NCBI GenBank assembly: GCA_934524965.1 | Contig: CAKSYU010000027.1 | Coordinates: forward strand, 1-24,763 | Reading direction: 5' to 3' | Length of the DNA: 24,763 bases | From: an uncultured Angelakisella sp. | GTDB taxonomy: Bacteria > Bacillota > Clostridia > Oscillospirales > Ruminococcaceae | Shown here: one piece after another, positions 7,549 to 19,745 of the stretch | How positions within the stretch are numbered: the first letter of the stretch is position 1 | How the letters are laid out: each line of letters starts with the position of its first letter | The notes under the pieces: generated by a model | What the model was told of the DNA's origin: nothing | The model's input: only the letters and a program-made list of their open reading frames with translations | Database searches by the model: none | Program-made: the position numbers and the translations under genes

Positions 7549-9101
7549 TGCAGCGCCTCCTGTATTTCCTCGGCAGACATGCGCCGGACTCCCAGCATAT
7601 ATTCACCCAGCATCAGATCGGTCACCTGACTGGAATCCGGGAAGTAGGCGGTGATCTCGCCGCCGAACATCACGATCAGACTGTCGCTCAGCTGCAGCAG
7701 CTCAGTCAAATCGGCAGAAACCAGCAGCACGGCAGCATTCTGTTCACGGGAAAGCCGCACCAGTTGCTGATGAATAAACTCGGAGGAGCCTACATCAATG
7801 CCGCGGGTGGGCTGGTTCGCCACGATCACGCGGGCGCCGCTGGTAAATTCCCGTGCGGCTATCATCTTCTGGATATTGCCGCCGGAGAGCATGCCGGACA
7901 TGCTGGAGGAACTGGGGCATACCACATCAAAGGTCTTTATCAGCTCCTCCACATCGCGGTGGATCGCCTTGACGTCCAGCCGGATCCCATGGGAATACCT
8001 GCCGCTGTGGTAGCGGTCGGCTATGATGTTATCGGTCACGCTCATGGTGGGGGCACAGCCGTAGGTCATGCGGTCCTCGGAGATATTGCTGATGCCCATT
8101 TGCCGGATCTGCCGCACCGTTTTTCCCTTAATGCTCGTGCCTTCCAGCGTAATGTCACCGTGGGTAAAGGGACGCAGTCCGGTCAGGATCTCGCTCAGCT
8201 CCTTTTGTCCGTTGCCTTCCACACCGGCAACACCCAAAATACGCCCGTGGTACAAAGAGAAGGAAACATGCTGCAGCAGCGGCTTGCCGCTGGCGCTGTT
8301 GTAGCACAAATCAACGGTGCGCAGCACCTCCTTCTTTTCGCCGGCAGGGGCGCTCTTTTCCACCTGCAGAGAAACGTCGCGTCCCACCATCAGGTTGGAA
8401 AGCTCCTGCTCGCTGTAATCCCCCACATTGCCTACCGCAACGGTTTTGCCGCGCCGCAGAATGGTAAAGCAGTCGCAAAGCTCCTTTACCTCATTCAGCT
8501 TGTGAGAGATAAATACAATGGTATGCCCCATATCCCGCAGCTTCTTCAGTTCAATAAAAAGCTCTGTAACCTCCTGCGGGGTCAGTACGGCGGTCGGCTC
8601 GTCTAATATCAGGATCTCGGCGCCGCGCAGCAGTGCCTTCATGATCTCGATTTTCTGCTTTACGCCGACGGAGCATTCGGCAACGGTAGCGCGCGGATCT
8701 ACCTCGAAATTATATTTTTCGGCAATCTCGTCGGTGATCCGCACGGCTTCTTCCATATCAAACAGCCCGTGGCGCAGCGGCTCCATGCCCAGCACCAGGT
8801 TTTCTGCAACGGTCAGCTCGTCCACCAGCATAAAGTGCTGGTGAACCATGCCCACCCCATGCCTGATGGCGTCCAGCGAGTCCTTGAAGCGGATCGGCTG
8901 CCCTTTCAGAACAATCTGACCCTCGGTCGGCTCCAAAAAGCCGAACAGCACCTTCATCAGGGTGGTTTTGCCGGCGCCGTTTTCTCCCAGCAGCGCGTGA
9001 ATGGATCCGCGCTCGCAGGTCAAGCACACATTCCGATTGGCGGCAAAGCCGTTGGGATAAATCACGGTGATGTTATCCATCTGTAAAATTTGTTCTGACA
9101 T
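7545..9101 (-). CDS. nupO: Nucleoside ABC transporter ATPase with two nucleotide-binding domains (NupO-like)
   Basis: 518 residues. Domain 1 has an intact Walker A (GENGAGKTT) and Walker B (ILILDEPTAVL). Domain 2 has a degenerate P-loop (GVEGNGQKE), a good signature LSGGNIQKM, and a Walker B in which Gln replaces the catalytic Glu (ANQPTRGIDVG). This one-active, one-degenerate pattern is normal for ribose/BMP-type importer ATPases. I chose the ATG at 9101 because GGAGGT lies five bases upstream; the longer open frame starts inside an intercistronic hairpin and is unlikely. Gene order places it after the binding protein and before both permeases. Confidence 0.92.
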   Translation of the reverse strand: MSEQILQMDNITVIYPNGFAANRNVCLTCERGSIHALLGENGAGKTTLMKVLFGFLEPTEGQIVLKGQPIRFKDSLDAIRHGVGMVHQHFMLVDELTVAENLVLGMEPLRHGLFDMEEAVRITDEIAEKYNFEVDPRATVAECSVGVKQKIEIMKALLRGAEILILDEPTAVLTPQEVTELFIELKKLRDMGHTIVFISHKLNEVKELCDCFTILRRGKTVAVGNVGDYSEQELSNLMVGRDVSLQVEKSAPAGEKKEVLRTVDLCYNSASGKPLLQHVSFSLYHGRILGVAGVEGNGQKELSEILTGLRPFTHGDITLEGTSIKGKTVRQIRQMGISNISEDRMTYGCAPTMSVTDNIIADRYHSGRYSHGIRLDVKAIHRDVEELIKTFDVVCPSSSSMSGMLSGGNIQKMIAAREFTSGARVIVANQPTRGIDVGSSEFIHQQLVRLSREQNAAVLLVSADLTELLQLSDSLIVMFGGEITAYFPDSSQVTDLMLGEYMLGVRRMSAEEIQEALQ

Positions 9102-9130
9102 ATTGACCTCCGGTAGTACGGGATAAGGGA

Positions 9131-9164
9131 ACGCCGGAGGGGAAGGTTCTTCCCGCCCCGGCGT
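9131..9164 (-). promoter_or_regulatory. Intercistronic hairpin between binding protein and ATPase genes
   Basis: A GC-rich inverted repeat (ACGCCGG at one end, CCGGCGT at the other, with an inner GGGAAG/CTTCCC pairing) and no T run after it on the minus strand. In ABC operons such hairpins after the binding-protein gene protect its mRNA and let the binding protein be made in excess; that role is inferred here. Confidence 0.6.
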
Positions 9165-9184
9165 ATCCACGGTAAGCGTACTGC

Positions 9185-10288
9185 TTATTTTACAGTTACG
9201 GAATTCTTCAGTGCGAGATACTGGTCTTCGGTCATATCAAAGTAGGAGGGGCAGGAGACTTCGCCCTTGGTCACAGCCTCTACCAGTGCGTCCATCTCGG
9301 CGCGGATCTCGGCAGGGACCTGCTTTTCGTAGATAGCGTTCTCAATGATCTTGCAGCCGCCGCCCGCAACGCCATAAACCTCTACGCCGCCCCAGTTGAT
9401 GTCGGTGGCGCCTTCCAGAACACGCTTGACCCAGTTGTAGGAGATATTGCCCCAATCCTTATAGGCGGAGGTGATGATGCAGTCAGCCTGGGCGTCATCA
9501 ACGCCGATAAACTGGGCAGCCAGGTCGGTATCGCAGCCGATGCCCCATACGCCGGACTCCTTGCAGGCTTCCAGAGTACCGAAGGAGGAGGCAGCGCCTA
9601 CCGCGTAGATGACATCGCAGCCCTGACGGATCTGAGCCAGTGCGGTCTCCTTGGCAGCAGCCTGGTCAACAAAGTCGCCGGAAGCGGAAACCGCAACCTG
9701 AGCATCGGGATTGGCATACTGGGCACCGCTGATGTAGCCGGTGATGAAGTCGCTCAGGGTGGGGTACTCAACGCCTACCACAATGCCGACCTTGCCGGTT
9801 TTGCTCATGCGCATGGCAAGGTAGCCGGTCAGGAAGGAAACCTCATTCTGGGAGCACAGAACGCCTACAAAGTTGCTCAGCTCGCTGATGCCAGCCTGAG
9901 AAAGAGCGGTATCCAGCACCATGAACTTGATGTCGGGGTATTTGGGCGCCGCGGCGATCACTTCATCGATCATGCCGTTATTGGCAGAGGTGAAGATCAT
10001 AGCGGGCTTCTGGTCGCAGGCGTCCAGCAGGGTCGCCTTATAGGCGGAAGGATCGGTGGGCAGTTCGACATAGGTGCCGTCCACGGGCAGTTCGTTTACG
10101 ATGCGCTGGAAGCCCTCGTAGGTGGAGTCGGCAATGCCGGCATCGCCCAGCGTACCGCCAATGTAAATGACCTTGGTCTTTTCACTGCCCTGGTTGTCGG
10201 GACCCTGGGGCTGGTTGCTGTTGTCACCGCACGCCGCCAGAGAGAACACCATCAGCAGGGCAAGTACTGCGCAGATAAGCTTTTTCAT
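9185..10288 (-). CDS. nupN: BMP-family nucleoside-binding lipoprotein (NupN/BmpA-like)
   Basis: 367 residues. The signal peptide ends in SLAAC with Cys20 as the lipidation site, followed by a polar Asn/Gln-rich linker. The mature part matches the basic membrane protein family: VIYIGGTLGDAGIADSTYEG at the start of the first lobe, then KTGKVGIVVGVEYPTLSDFI and the GCDVIYAVGAASSFG region of the periplasmic-binding-protein type I fold. It would capture nucleosides outside the cell and deliver them to NupOPQ. AAAGGAG lies upstream of the ATG at 10288; the frame runs nine codons further upstream without its own ribosome site. It is the first gene of the seven-gene operon ending at 3249. Confidence 0.92.
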   Translation of the reverse strand: MKKLICAVLALLMVFSLAACGDNSNQPQGPDNQGSEKTKVIYIGGTLGDAGIADSTYEGFQRIVNELPVDGTYVELPTDPSAYKATLLDACDQKPAMIFTSANNGMIDEVIAAAPKYPDIKFMVLDTALSQAGISELSNFVGVLCSQNEVSFLTGYLAMRMSKTGKVGIVVGVEYPTLSDFITGYISGAQYANPDAQVAVSASGDFVDQAAAKETALAQIRQGCDVIYAVGAASSFGTLEACKESGVWGIGCDTDLAAQFIGVDDAQADCIITSAYKDWGNISYNWVKRVLEGATDINWGGVEVYGVAGGGCKIIENAIYEKQVPAEIRAEMDALVEAVTKGEVSCPSYFDMTEDQYLALKNSVTVK

Positions 10289-10331
10289 TTTGGTTTCTCC
10301 TTTTGTCTGTTTCATTTTCTTTTCTTTTGTT

Positions 10332-10368
10332 GTGCATTTTCGTGCATTTATTACAGGCGCTGTGCGCC
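10332..10368. promoter_or_regulatory. Candidate operator region between bmp operon and Crp-like gene
   Basis: Two direct copies of GTGCATTT (10332-10339 and 10342-10349) lie ten bases apart, one helical turn, next to a short GGCGC-TGT-GCGCC dyad (10356-10368). The site lies between the start of the nucleoside operon and the divergent regulator gene. I see no convincing -35/-10 pair for the minus-strand operon here. Confidence 0.35.
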
Positions 10369-10389
10369 GCGTAACCGTCTCATTGTCCC

Positions 10390-10418
10390 TTTTCAGCCGC
10401 GGGATAAAATGCTATACT
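10390..10418 (+). promoter_or_regulatory. Extended -10 promoter of the Crp/Fnr-family gene
   Basis: TTTTCA (10390-10395), 17-base spacer ending in TGC, then TATACT (10413-10418). The TG one base before the -10 box makes it an extended -10 promoter. The start codon follows about 40 bases later. Confidence 0.65.
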
Positions 10419-10458
10419 AAAAATAAAGTACATGTTACGGCGTCAGGGGAGGGGTATT

Positions 10459-11103
10459 ATGGCAATAGACATTCTGGAGCTGGCAGCGTCCGCGCCGCCG
10501 GAGATCCGGCATAAATTCCAGCAGAAAGAATATCCGGCGGGGGCGTGCATCATTTCTCCCAGCCAAATGCCGGCTTGCTGTCTTTACATCATCTGTTCCG
10601 GCGTGGTAGAGGTGCAGAAGGAATCGGGCGGCGGTAATGCCATTGTGGTCAATACCTTTTCCACCGGCGAGGTATTCGGGGAGGTGGAGATCTTTTCTCC
10701 GGAGTACAAGCCCTACGAAGTACGGGCAAAAACCGCCTGCCGTATTCTGGCGATGGATAAGGAGACGGTGTTCCACTGGATGCGGGAAGTGTTCGATTTC
10801 GACCTTTATCTTTGCGAAATGCTTACCCGCCGCATGTATGTTACCTCCGATTCCATGTCGCGCATCGCCCTTTTGCCCATCAAGGAGCGCGTTCTGGGCT
10901 GCATCTGGAGCTATTACAGCAGGGGTCAGCTTTCCCATCTTACCAAGGAGGAGCTGGTCTCTCAGGTGCGTGCACCGCTGCGCAGCGTCAATCGTGTGGT
11001 ACGGAGCTGCGTTCAGCAGGGGATCATTGATTATCGCAAAAAATGCTTTGTGGTGAAGGACGCCGAAGCACTGGAACGCTTCTCCAGCAACTACAGTCTG
11101 TAG
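10459..11103 (+). CDS. Crp/Fnr-family transcriptional regulator
   Basis: 214 residues. The first ~125 form a cyclic-nucleotide-binding-type beta barrel (GEVFGEVEIF then VRAKTACRILAM, the position of the phosphate-binding cassette). A dimer helix and a C-terminal winged helix-turn-helix follow (LTKEELVSQVRAPLRSVNRVV, about residues 162-182). No FNR-type N-terminal cysteine cluster is evident, so an Fe-S oxygen sensor is unlikely; the ligand is unknown. The ATG at 10459 has GGGGAGGGG five bases upstream and is preferred over an upstream ATG at 10432. The gene diverges from the nucleoside operon, which makes that operon the obvious candidate target. Confidence 0.87.
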   Translation: MAIDILELAASAPPEIRHKFQQKEYPAGACIISPSQMPACCLYIICSGVVEVQKESGGGNAIVVNTFSTGEVFGEVEIFSPEYKPYEVRAKTACRILAMDKETVFHWMREVFDFDLYLCEMLTRRMYVTSDSMSRIALLPIKERVLGCIWSYYSRGQLSHLTKEELVSQVRAPLRSVNRVVRSCVQQGIIDYRKKCFVVKDAEALERFSSNYSL

Positions 11104-11149
11104 TGCTTCCCGCTGTCTGAAAAATAGCACAGCGCCCGATAAAAGAAAA

Positions 11150-11190
11150 GGTCATATGACCAATTCTTATACTTTGTCCGTAAAGTATAA
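11150..11190. promoter_or_regulatory. Two adjacent dyads in a convergent intergenic region
   Basis: GGTCATATGACC (11150-11161) is a perfect 12-bp palindrome. Six bases on, TTATACTTT-N6-AAAGTATAA (11167-11190) is a perfect 9-bp dyad. They resemble protein-binding sites or a small hairpin, but lie between the ends of two convergent regulator genes, where no promoter is expected. The phrase TGACCAAT occurs here and again near 11208. No gene is visible in 11104-11353. Confidence 0.4.
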
Positions 11191-11298
11191 ATAACCCCAC
11201 GCTTTTTTGACCAATATCACAACGGGTCGTTAAGAAAACCACAAAAATGAGCAAGAGTATTTATTGTCGCCATTTCAAAAGCAAATAGAATTTCCATT

Positions 11299-11329
11299 AA
11301 AAAAGGAGCCTCCCCTCGGCTCCTTTTTT
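11299..11329. terminator. Bidirectional terminator
   Basis: AAAAAAGGAGCC pairs with GGCTCCTTTTTT across a 7-base loop, giving a T run on either strand. It lies between the converging Crp-like and LuxR-type genes and can end both transcripts. Confidence 0.9.
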
Positions 11330-11353
11330 CTATACAATATTTTATTTTATGGC

Positions 11354-12133
11354 TTACGCGCCCCGTGTGCCGGTCAGCAGCGCCATCAGCGCTATCCTGC
11401 CCGTGACCTTCACCTTGCCGTAGATATTGGAAAGATGCTTGCTCAGGGTGGCGGGCGCCAGGTACAGCTTTTCGCAGATCTCCTCGGTGGAAAGGTTGCG
11501 GCACACCAGCTCGGCGATCTCGGTCTCCCGCTTGGTCAGCCCGTAGCTTGCCGCCGCCTGCCGCAGACGCTCGGCGGGCAGCGCGCAGGCAGTCGGCTCC
11601 GCCAGCAGGTCGTAGAATTTCCGCTCCAGCGCGTCCTTCAGCGTGTGCAGAATGTGGAATTCCTTGGGGTTAAAATCCGACTTGTCCCGATCACGGAACA
11701 ACGCCAGTAGTGCCAGCGGGCGGTCGCGGTACTGGATGGTCGCACCCAGTGCCCAGTAAAGGTGGCACGGCTCCCAGATGTTCTGGTAGATATCGGAGTG
11801 GATCCAGTCCTCGGCGGCGATAAGATCGGACTGCAAAAAGACGGTGCTGTGCGGCGCCATGATAAACTGCGACCAGCGCGGAATGACCTCTCGGTTCAAA
11901 AACGGGTTTTTCTTCGGGTCATTCGGCATACCGACGGTGTACGGCTCACTCACCGTACCCTGCCCGTTCTGCCTGCCGGTCTGGAAGACCACCGCGCGGT
12001 CAAAGGGGATCAGCGTCGGGAGCTGATCCTCCAGCAGCAGGCGGCACAGCTCCTCATAGCTGGGGGCATAGTGGATACGGGTGATCATCTGGGTGAGGAA
12101 CTGCCATTCATAGTCGAACAAAGAGGAACGCAT
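11354..12133 (-). CDS. LuxR-type transcriptional regulator with N-terminal sensor-like domain
   Basis: 259 residues. The C-terminal ~65 residues are a LuxR/GerE helix-turn-helix: LTKRETEIAELVCRNLSTEE, then KLYLAPATLSKHLSNIYGK. The N-terminal ~185 residues look like a GAF/PAS-type domain with the phrase PLALLALFRDRDKSDFNPKE, common in GAF-LuxR proteins; no receiver Asp pattern is visible, so it is probably not a two-component response regulator. AAAGGAG lies upstream at a slightly long spacing. It has its own promoter (12202-12230) and diverges from the ATP synthase operon, but nothing in the sequence proves that it controls it. Ligand unknown. Confidence 0.85.
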   Translation of the reverse strand: MRSSLFDYEWQFLTQMITRIHYAPSYEELCRLLLEDQLPTLIPFDRAVVFQTGRQNGQGTVSEPYTVGMPNDPKKNPFLNREVIPRWSQFIMAPHSTVFLQSDLIAAEDWIHSDIYQNIWEPCHLYWALGATIQYRDRPLALLALFRDRDKSDFNPKEFHILHTLKDALERKFYDLLAEPTACALPAERLRQAAASYGLTKRETEIAELVCRNLSTEEICEKLYLAPATLSKHLSNIYGKVKVTGRIALMALLTGTRGA

Positions 12134-12201
12134 CGGTGGGGGAACTCCTTTCGGTACCTTAAAAAGTAGTGCTACGCAATATTAAGTAGAAAACTGCGGA
12201 G

Positions 12202-12230
12202 ATTGTAGCATAACCACAAGAAAATTGCAA
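12202..12230 (-). promoter_or_regulatory. Promoter of the LuxR-type gene
   Basis: On the minus strand TTGCAA (12225-12230), 17-base spacer ending in TGC, TACAAT (12202-12207). The extended -10 and good spacing support it. It lies about 70 bases before the start codon. Confidence 0.7.
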
Positions 12231-12275
12231 GATAATGCAACAGCATTGATTATTTCCTTTCAAATGGGCGATAGC

Positions 12276-12281
12276 TATAAT
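12276..12281 (+). promoter_or_regulatory. Candidate -10 box of the ATP synthase operon
   Basis: A perfect TATAAT, but the -35 region 16-18 bases upstream (TTTCCT/TTCCTT) is weak and there is no extended TG. If used, it leaves a leader of about 245 bases before the first gene. No better plus-strand promoter is visible in this interval. Confidence 0.45.
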
Positions 12282-12287
12282 AGCGGT

Positions 12288-12532
12288 AGTCAGTCGGGTG
12301 CTCCGCGCCAAGGGAGTTACCCGCCGCTGACCCATCGGACATGGATTTTCCCCGTAACCTCCTTGATTTTGGGGCGCTCCGGCGGTTGCCGCTTATTGCA
12401 GAGGAAGCGGCGAGAACCGCCGGAGCTGCTTCGCCCTCGGGGGAATTTATGTACGATACGCTATATTCCCATCGAAAAGAAGTATAAAGAATTCGCCAAG
12501 AAAACGGCATTTTTTGGATCGGGAGGGACAAG
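12288..12532 (+). other. Structured leader of the ATP synthase operon
   Basis: About 245 bases upstream of the first operon gene. The dominant feature is a 19-bp stem: 12376-12387 with 12415-12426, continued by 12388-12394 with 12405-12411, with a GAG bulge. No T run follows, so it is not an intrinsic terminator. A 48-codon frame (12341-12487, starting MDFPRNLLDF) spans the stem but lacks a ribosome site, so I do not call it a gene. Confidence 0.5.
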
Positions 12533-12787
12533 ATGAAGCAGCTCCAGATGCTCCTGTGGCTCACCCAGCTGGGCGTCTCCATGGTCGCTCCGCCGCTTTT
12601 GTGTGTGTTCCTCGGGCACCTTGCGCAAAGCAGATGGGGCTGGGGCACATGGGTCATGGTCGCCGCCATTCTCATCGGGCTTGCCGCCTCGGCGTGCAGC
12701 GCCGCCTCGTTCCTCCGCTACTGCAAAAGGACCTCGCAAAAGGAAAGTAAGGGCGAAAAGCCCATTGCCTATAACGACCACGAATAG
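12533..12787 (+). CDS. atpZ: AtpZ/AtpI-family small membrane protein
   Basis: 84 residues with two membrane helices (about 5-29 and 38-62) joined by a short Gly/Trp loop and followed by a basic, polar tail. This layout and its position as first gene of the F-type ATP synthase operon, directly before atpI, match AtpZ. In other bacteria AtpZ forms a membrane complex with AtpI, linked to Mg2+/Ca2+ transport and assembly of the c ring. GGGAGGG lies a few bases before the ATG. The sequence is weakly conserved, so the call rests on size, topology and position. Confidence 0.7.
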   Translation: MKQLQMLLWLTQLGVSMVAPPLLCVFLGHLAQSRWGWGTWVMVAAILIGLAASACSAASFLRYCKRTSQKESKGEKPIAYNDHE

Positions 12788-12790
12788 CGC

Positions 12791-12826
12791 TTTGCCGCGA
12801 AAGGGGACAAGTCCCTCACCGGCAAA
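12791..12826 (+). promoter_or_regulatory. Intercistronic hairpin between atpZ-like gene and atpI
   Basis: TTTGCCG (12791-12797) pairs with CGGCAAA (12820-12826), with an inner GGGAC-AA-GTCCC pairing. There is no T run. It may mark an mRNA processing or stability site that sets different levels of the first gene and the rest of the operon; that is inferred. Confidence 0.45.
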
Positions 12827-12850
12827 CGATAAAAGGAAGGTGCAGAAAAA

Positions 12851-13251
12851 ATGAAGCTCCAAAAATCAGTCATGAAGGAAGTACGGCACATCGCCATCGG
12901 CACGGCTGCGTGCGCCGCGGTGCAGATCGCGGTCTTCGCCGTGCTGGGTCGGCTGGATAGTACCGTCTGGCTGGGTACGGCAGTCGGCGCGTGCTTTGCG
13001 GTCTTCAATTTCGTCCTGCTGGGCTTTACCATGCAGCGGGCGGCGGCAGATGCCGAAAAAGCCAAAAAGATCGCCCAGCTTTCCTACTCGCTGCGGATGC
13101 TCCTCACCTGCGTCATCGCGGTGCTGGGCTTCCGGCTCGCCGCTCTCAATGGCGTAGCCACCGCGCTGGCACTGTTCTTCCCCCGCATCACCATCTCGGT
13201 CATGCAGCTTCTGGGGTTCTATAAACCGCAGCCAAAGGAGGCGCCCGCCGC

Positions 13252-13255
<4 letters not shown>
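12851..13255 (+). CDS. atpI: ATP synthase protein I (AtpI)
   Basis: 134 residues with four predicted membrane helices (about 14-33, 41-60, 77-95, 98-117). AtpI helps assemble the c ring and is not part of the finished enzyme. It lies between the atpZ-like gene and atpB, the standard position, and its stop overlaps the atpB start by four bases (ATGA at 13252-13255). The ribosome site is modest (AAGGTG). Confidence 0.82.
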
Positions 13256-14308
<1,053 letters not shown>

Positions 14309-14334
14309 TTCATCAAGGGAGGAGGAACGAAACC

Positions 14335-14838
14335 ATGGATAATCTGTCTCTTGTCGGTGTCGTTCCATGGGAATTCATCGCCCAGATCGCCAACCTGCTC
14401 ATTCAGGCGGCGCTGTTCAAGAAATTCCTGTTTAAGCCCGTGCAGGGCATCATTGCCAAGCGCCGCGGCGAGGTCAACGCCATCTATGGCGAAGCCGAAG
14501 CCGCCCGCACCGCCGCCAATGAGGAAAAAGCGGAATATGAACGCCTGATGCGGGAAGCCCGCGTCGAGGCGGGTCAGCTCGTCAAGACCGCTTCCGAGAA
14601 TGCCGAAGCCCGTGCCGCGCAGGTATTGCAGTCCGCGCAGCAGGAGGCGGCAGGCATCAAGGAAAAGGCGTTTGCCGAAATTGACCGTGAAAAGAAAAAG
14701 GCAGTCAATGAGATCAAGGATAACATCTCCGGCATGGTCGTCGCTCTGGCGGAAAAGGTCGTGGAAAAGGAGATCAACGCCGGCGATCAGCAGGCGCTCA
14801 TTGATCAGTTTATGAAAGAAATGGGTGAATCCGCATGA
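14335..14838 (+). CDS. atpF: F-type ATP synthase subunit b
   Basis: 167 residues: one N-terminal membrane helix (about 11-30), then a long charged, Ala/Glu/Lys-rich coiled coil. It forms the peripheral stalk that holds F1 against the rotor torque. GGGAGGAGG lies upstream of the ATG. The stop overlaps the atpH start (ATGA at 14835-14838), so stalk subunits b and delta are translated together. Confidence 0.95.
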   Translation: MDNLSLVGVVPWEFIAQIANLLIQAALFKKFLFKPVQGIIAKRRGEVNAIYGEAEAARTAANEEKAEYERLMREARVEAGQLVKTASENAEARAAQVLQSAQQEAAGIKEKAFAEIDREKKKAVNEIKDNISGMVVALAEKVVEKEINAGDQQALIDQFMKEMGESA

Positions 14839-15374
14839 CAGCGACCGGTATGACCTACGGCGACGCGCTGTACGAGCTGGCGGCGGAGGAAGCGCTCACC
14901 GATGAGCTGCTAGAGCAGGTCAACCTGCTTTCGGCGCTTTTCCGGCAGAACCCGCGCTACCTCACCCTGCTCACCAGCCCCGATGTCCCGCTGGAGGAGC
15001 GCCTTCGTCTCATCGGCGAATCGCTTTCGGGGCAGGTACACCCCTATCTTGTCAGCTTCCTGCGCCTGCTGTGTCAGCGGGGCAGGCTCCCCGCCTACTA
15101 TGACTGCGCCGCCCGTTTCGAGCAGCGCTGGCTGGAAGCGCACAATACCGTCAAGGGTCGCGTGACCTCCGCGGTGCCGCTTTCCGAAGAACAGCTCGCG
15201 GCGCTCTCTGCCCGTATGGGAGAGACGCTCGGCAAGCGTGTCCTGCTGGAAAGCAGCGTCTCCCCGTCGCTCATCGGCGGCGTGCGGGTCGAGATCGACG
15301 GCAGAGTGTGGGATGGCTCCCTCCGCGGCCGTCTGGAGGAGCTGGGCGGACTTTTGCGCGGTGCCGTACTGTAA
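14835..15374 (+). CDS. atpH: F-type ATP synthase subunit delta
   Basis: 179 residues, the normal length. The N-terminal helical domain starts [16 protein letters not shown], and the C-terminal part has the family segment [20 protein letters not shown]. It links subunit b to the top of the alpha3beta3 hexamer. The start overlaps the atpF stop by four bases. Confidence 0.94.
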   Translation: MTATGMTYGDALYELAAEEALTDELLEQVNLLSALFRQNPRYLTLLTSPDVPLEERLRLIGESLSGQVHPYLVSFLRLLCQRGRLPAYYDCAARFEQRWLEAHNTVKGRVTSAVPLSEEQLAALSARMGETLGKRVLLESSVSPSLIGGVRVEIDGRVWDGSLRGRLEELGGLLRGAVL

Positions 15375-15399
15375 ACATATAAAGAAAGCTGGTGGTTCC

Positions 15400-16914
<1,515 letters not shown>

Positions 16915-16929
16915 GGGGAGGGAAGACCG

Positions 16930-17787
16930 ATGGCTGGAGCCTCCATGAAAAGCATCAAGCTGCGGATCCACAGTATGCAGAATACCCGGCAGATCACCAA
17001 GGCAATGGAAATGGTGGCTGCCTCCAAGATGAATAAGGCGCAGGAAAAAGCCCTGCGCACCCGTCCCTACTACACCACCCTGCATCAGACGCTCAGCCGC
17101 ATCGCTGCCGCCACCCGCGATTTTTCCTCCCCCTATCTGCAAAAGCGGGAGGAAAAACGGGTCTGCTGCGTCACCATCGCCGGCGACCGCGGGCTTGCGG
17201 GCGGCTACAACAGCAATGTGCTGCGGCTTGCCGCCTCCACCCTCACCGGCGAGGAAAGCTGTGTCGTTCCCATCGGCAAAAAGGCAGGGGAATACTTCCG
17301 CCGCCTCGGCACCGAGATCCTCACCGAGGACTGGCTCACCGCCGAAGATGTTTCGGTGGGCGGCTGCTTTACGCTGGCGCGCCATCTGGCGGGGCTGTAC
17401 CGCTCCGGTCAGGTCGATGCCATCGAGCTGGTCTTTACCCGCTGGAACAGTATCCTCTCGCAGGAGCCCTGCGTGCTGCGGCTGCTGCCGCTGCCCCAGC
17501 CGGAAAAACCGACGGAAAGCGGCGATAAGCGCCCCGCGGAGATCCTCTACGAGCCGGATTGCGGCACGGTGTTCAATGCCATGATACCGGAATACCTCGG
17601 CGGCGTCATCTACGGCGCGCTGTGCGAATCGCTGGCAAGCGAGCTTTCCGCCCGCCGCATGGCAATGGATTCCGCCACCCAGAATGCCGATGAAATGATC
17701 GACAAGCTGAATTTGCAGTATAACCGCGCACGGCAGGGCAGCATCACGCAGGAGCTGACCGAGATCGTGGCAGGCGCGGAAGAATAA
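16930..17787 (+). CDS. atpG: F-type ATP synthase subunit gamma
   Basis: 285 residues. This is the central rotor shaft. Conserved N-terminal helix KLRIHSMQNTRQITKAMEMV and C-terminal helix with ATQNADEMIDKLNLQYNRAR are both intact, as is GDRGLAGGYN. GGGAGGG lies just before the ATG, 16 bases after atpA. Confidence 0.96.
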   Translation: MAGASMKSIKLRIHSMQNTRQITKAMEMVAASKMNKAQEKALRTRPYYTTLHQTLSRIAAATRDFSSPYLQKREEKRVCCVTIAGDRGLAGGYNSNVLRLAASTLTGEESCVVPIGKKAGEYFRRLGTEILTEDWLTAEDVSVGGCFTLARHLAGLYRSGQVDAIELVFTRWNSILSQEPCVLRLLPLPQPEKPTESGDKRPAEILYEPDCGTVFNAMIPEYLGGVIYGALCESLASELSARRMAMDSATQNADEMIDKLNLQYNRARQGSITQELTEIVAGAEE

Positions 17788-17801
17788 CACAAAAGGAGTG
17801 A

Positions 17802-19208
<1,407 letters not shown>

Positions 19209-19211
19209 GCC

Positions 19212-19622
19212 ATGACGGAATTTCCGCTTGATATCGTCACGCCGGATGGCGAGATTTTCTCCGGCAATGCCGAAAGCCTGCGGCTGCGCTCCATCGAGGG
19301 CGATCTCTGTATCCGTGCCCGCCACACCGATTATGTTACGGCACTGGGCATGGGCGCCGCCGAGGTCATCGTCGCCGGCGAAAAGCATATCGCCGCCTGC
19401 ATGGGCGGTATGGTCTCGGTGCTGGGCGGTCATGTCACCCTCACCGCCACCACCTTTGAGTGGGCGGAGGACATCGACGCCGCCCGCAGCCACGCCTCGG
19501 AAGAACGGGCGCGGGAAAAGCTGGGACACGGCGACCTCACCGATACCGAGCTGGCACTGGCGGAAGCCCGCCTCAAGCGTGCCTTGATCCGCCAGCAGGT
19601 CAGCCACATCGCCCACCAGTAA
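19212..19622 (+). CDS. atpC: F-type ATP synthase subunit epsilon
   Basis: 136 residues: N-terminal beta-sandwich (PLDIVTPDGEIFSGNAESL) and C-terminal helical hairpin of about 50 residues that can inhibit the enzyme. Its ribosome site overlaps the end of atpD, three bases away. It is the last gene of the operon; the terminator follows at 19746. Confidence 0.94.
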   Translation: MTEFPLDIVTPDGEIFSGNAESLRLRSIEGDLCIRARHTDYVTALGMGAAEVIVAGEKHIAACMGGMVSVLGGHVTLTATTFEWAEDIDAARSHASEERAREKLGHGDLTDTELALAEARLKRALIRQQVSHIAHQ

Positions 19623-19745
19623 GCGTATCCCCCGTTTTGGCGGGCGCCCCTCCGCTCACGGTCGTGCTGACACTGTTGGGCAGCCCTCCCCGCTGCGGTG
19701 CGCCCGCCCTTACCGATCATAAGCAACCCCAAGATCTTCATAGAA

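Noticed and set aside
6358..7629. Plus-strand open frame of 423 codons
   Set aside because: Antisense to the two permease genes; composition is His/Gln/Gly-rich with no membrane or domain pattern.
12225..12536. Plus-strand open frame of 103 codons before the ATP synthase operon
   Set aside because: It overlaps the candidate -10 box and the leader hairpin, lacks a ribosome site, and its sequence is low-complexity.
15238..15399. N-terminal extension of the ATP synthase alpha subunit
   Set aside because: The 54 extra codons are atpH read out of phase; homologous alpha subunits begin near MELRPEEI.
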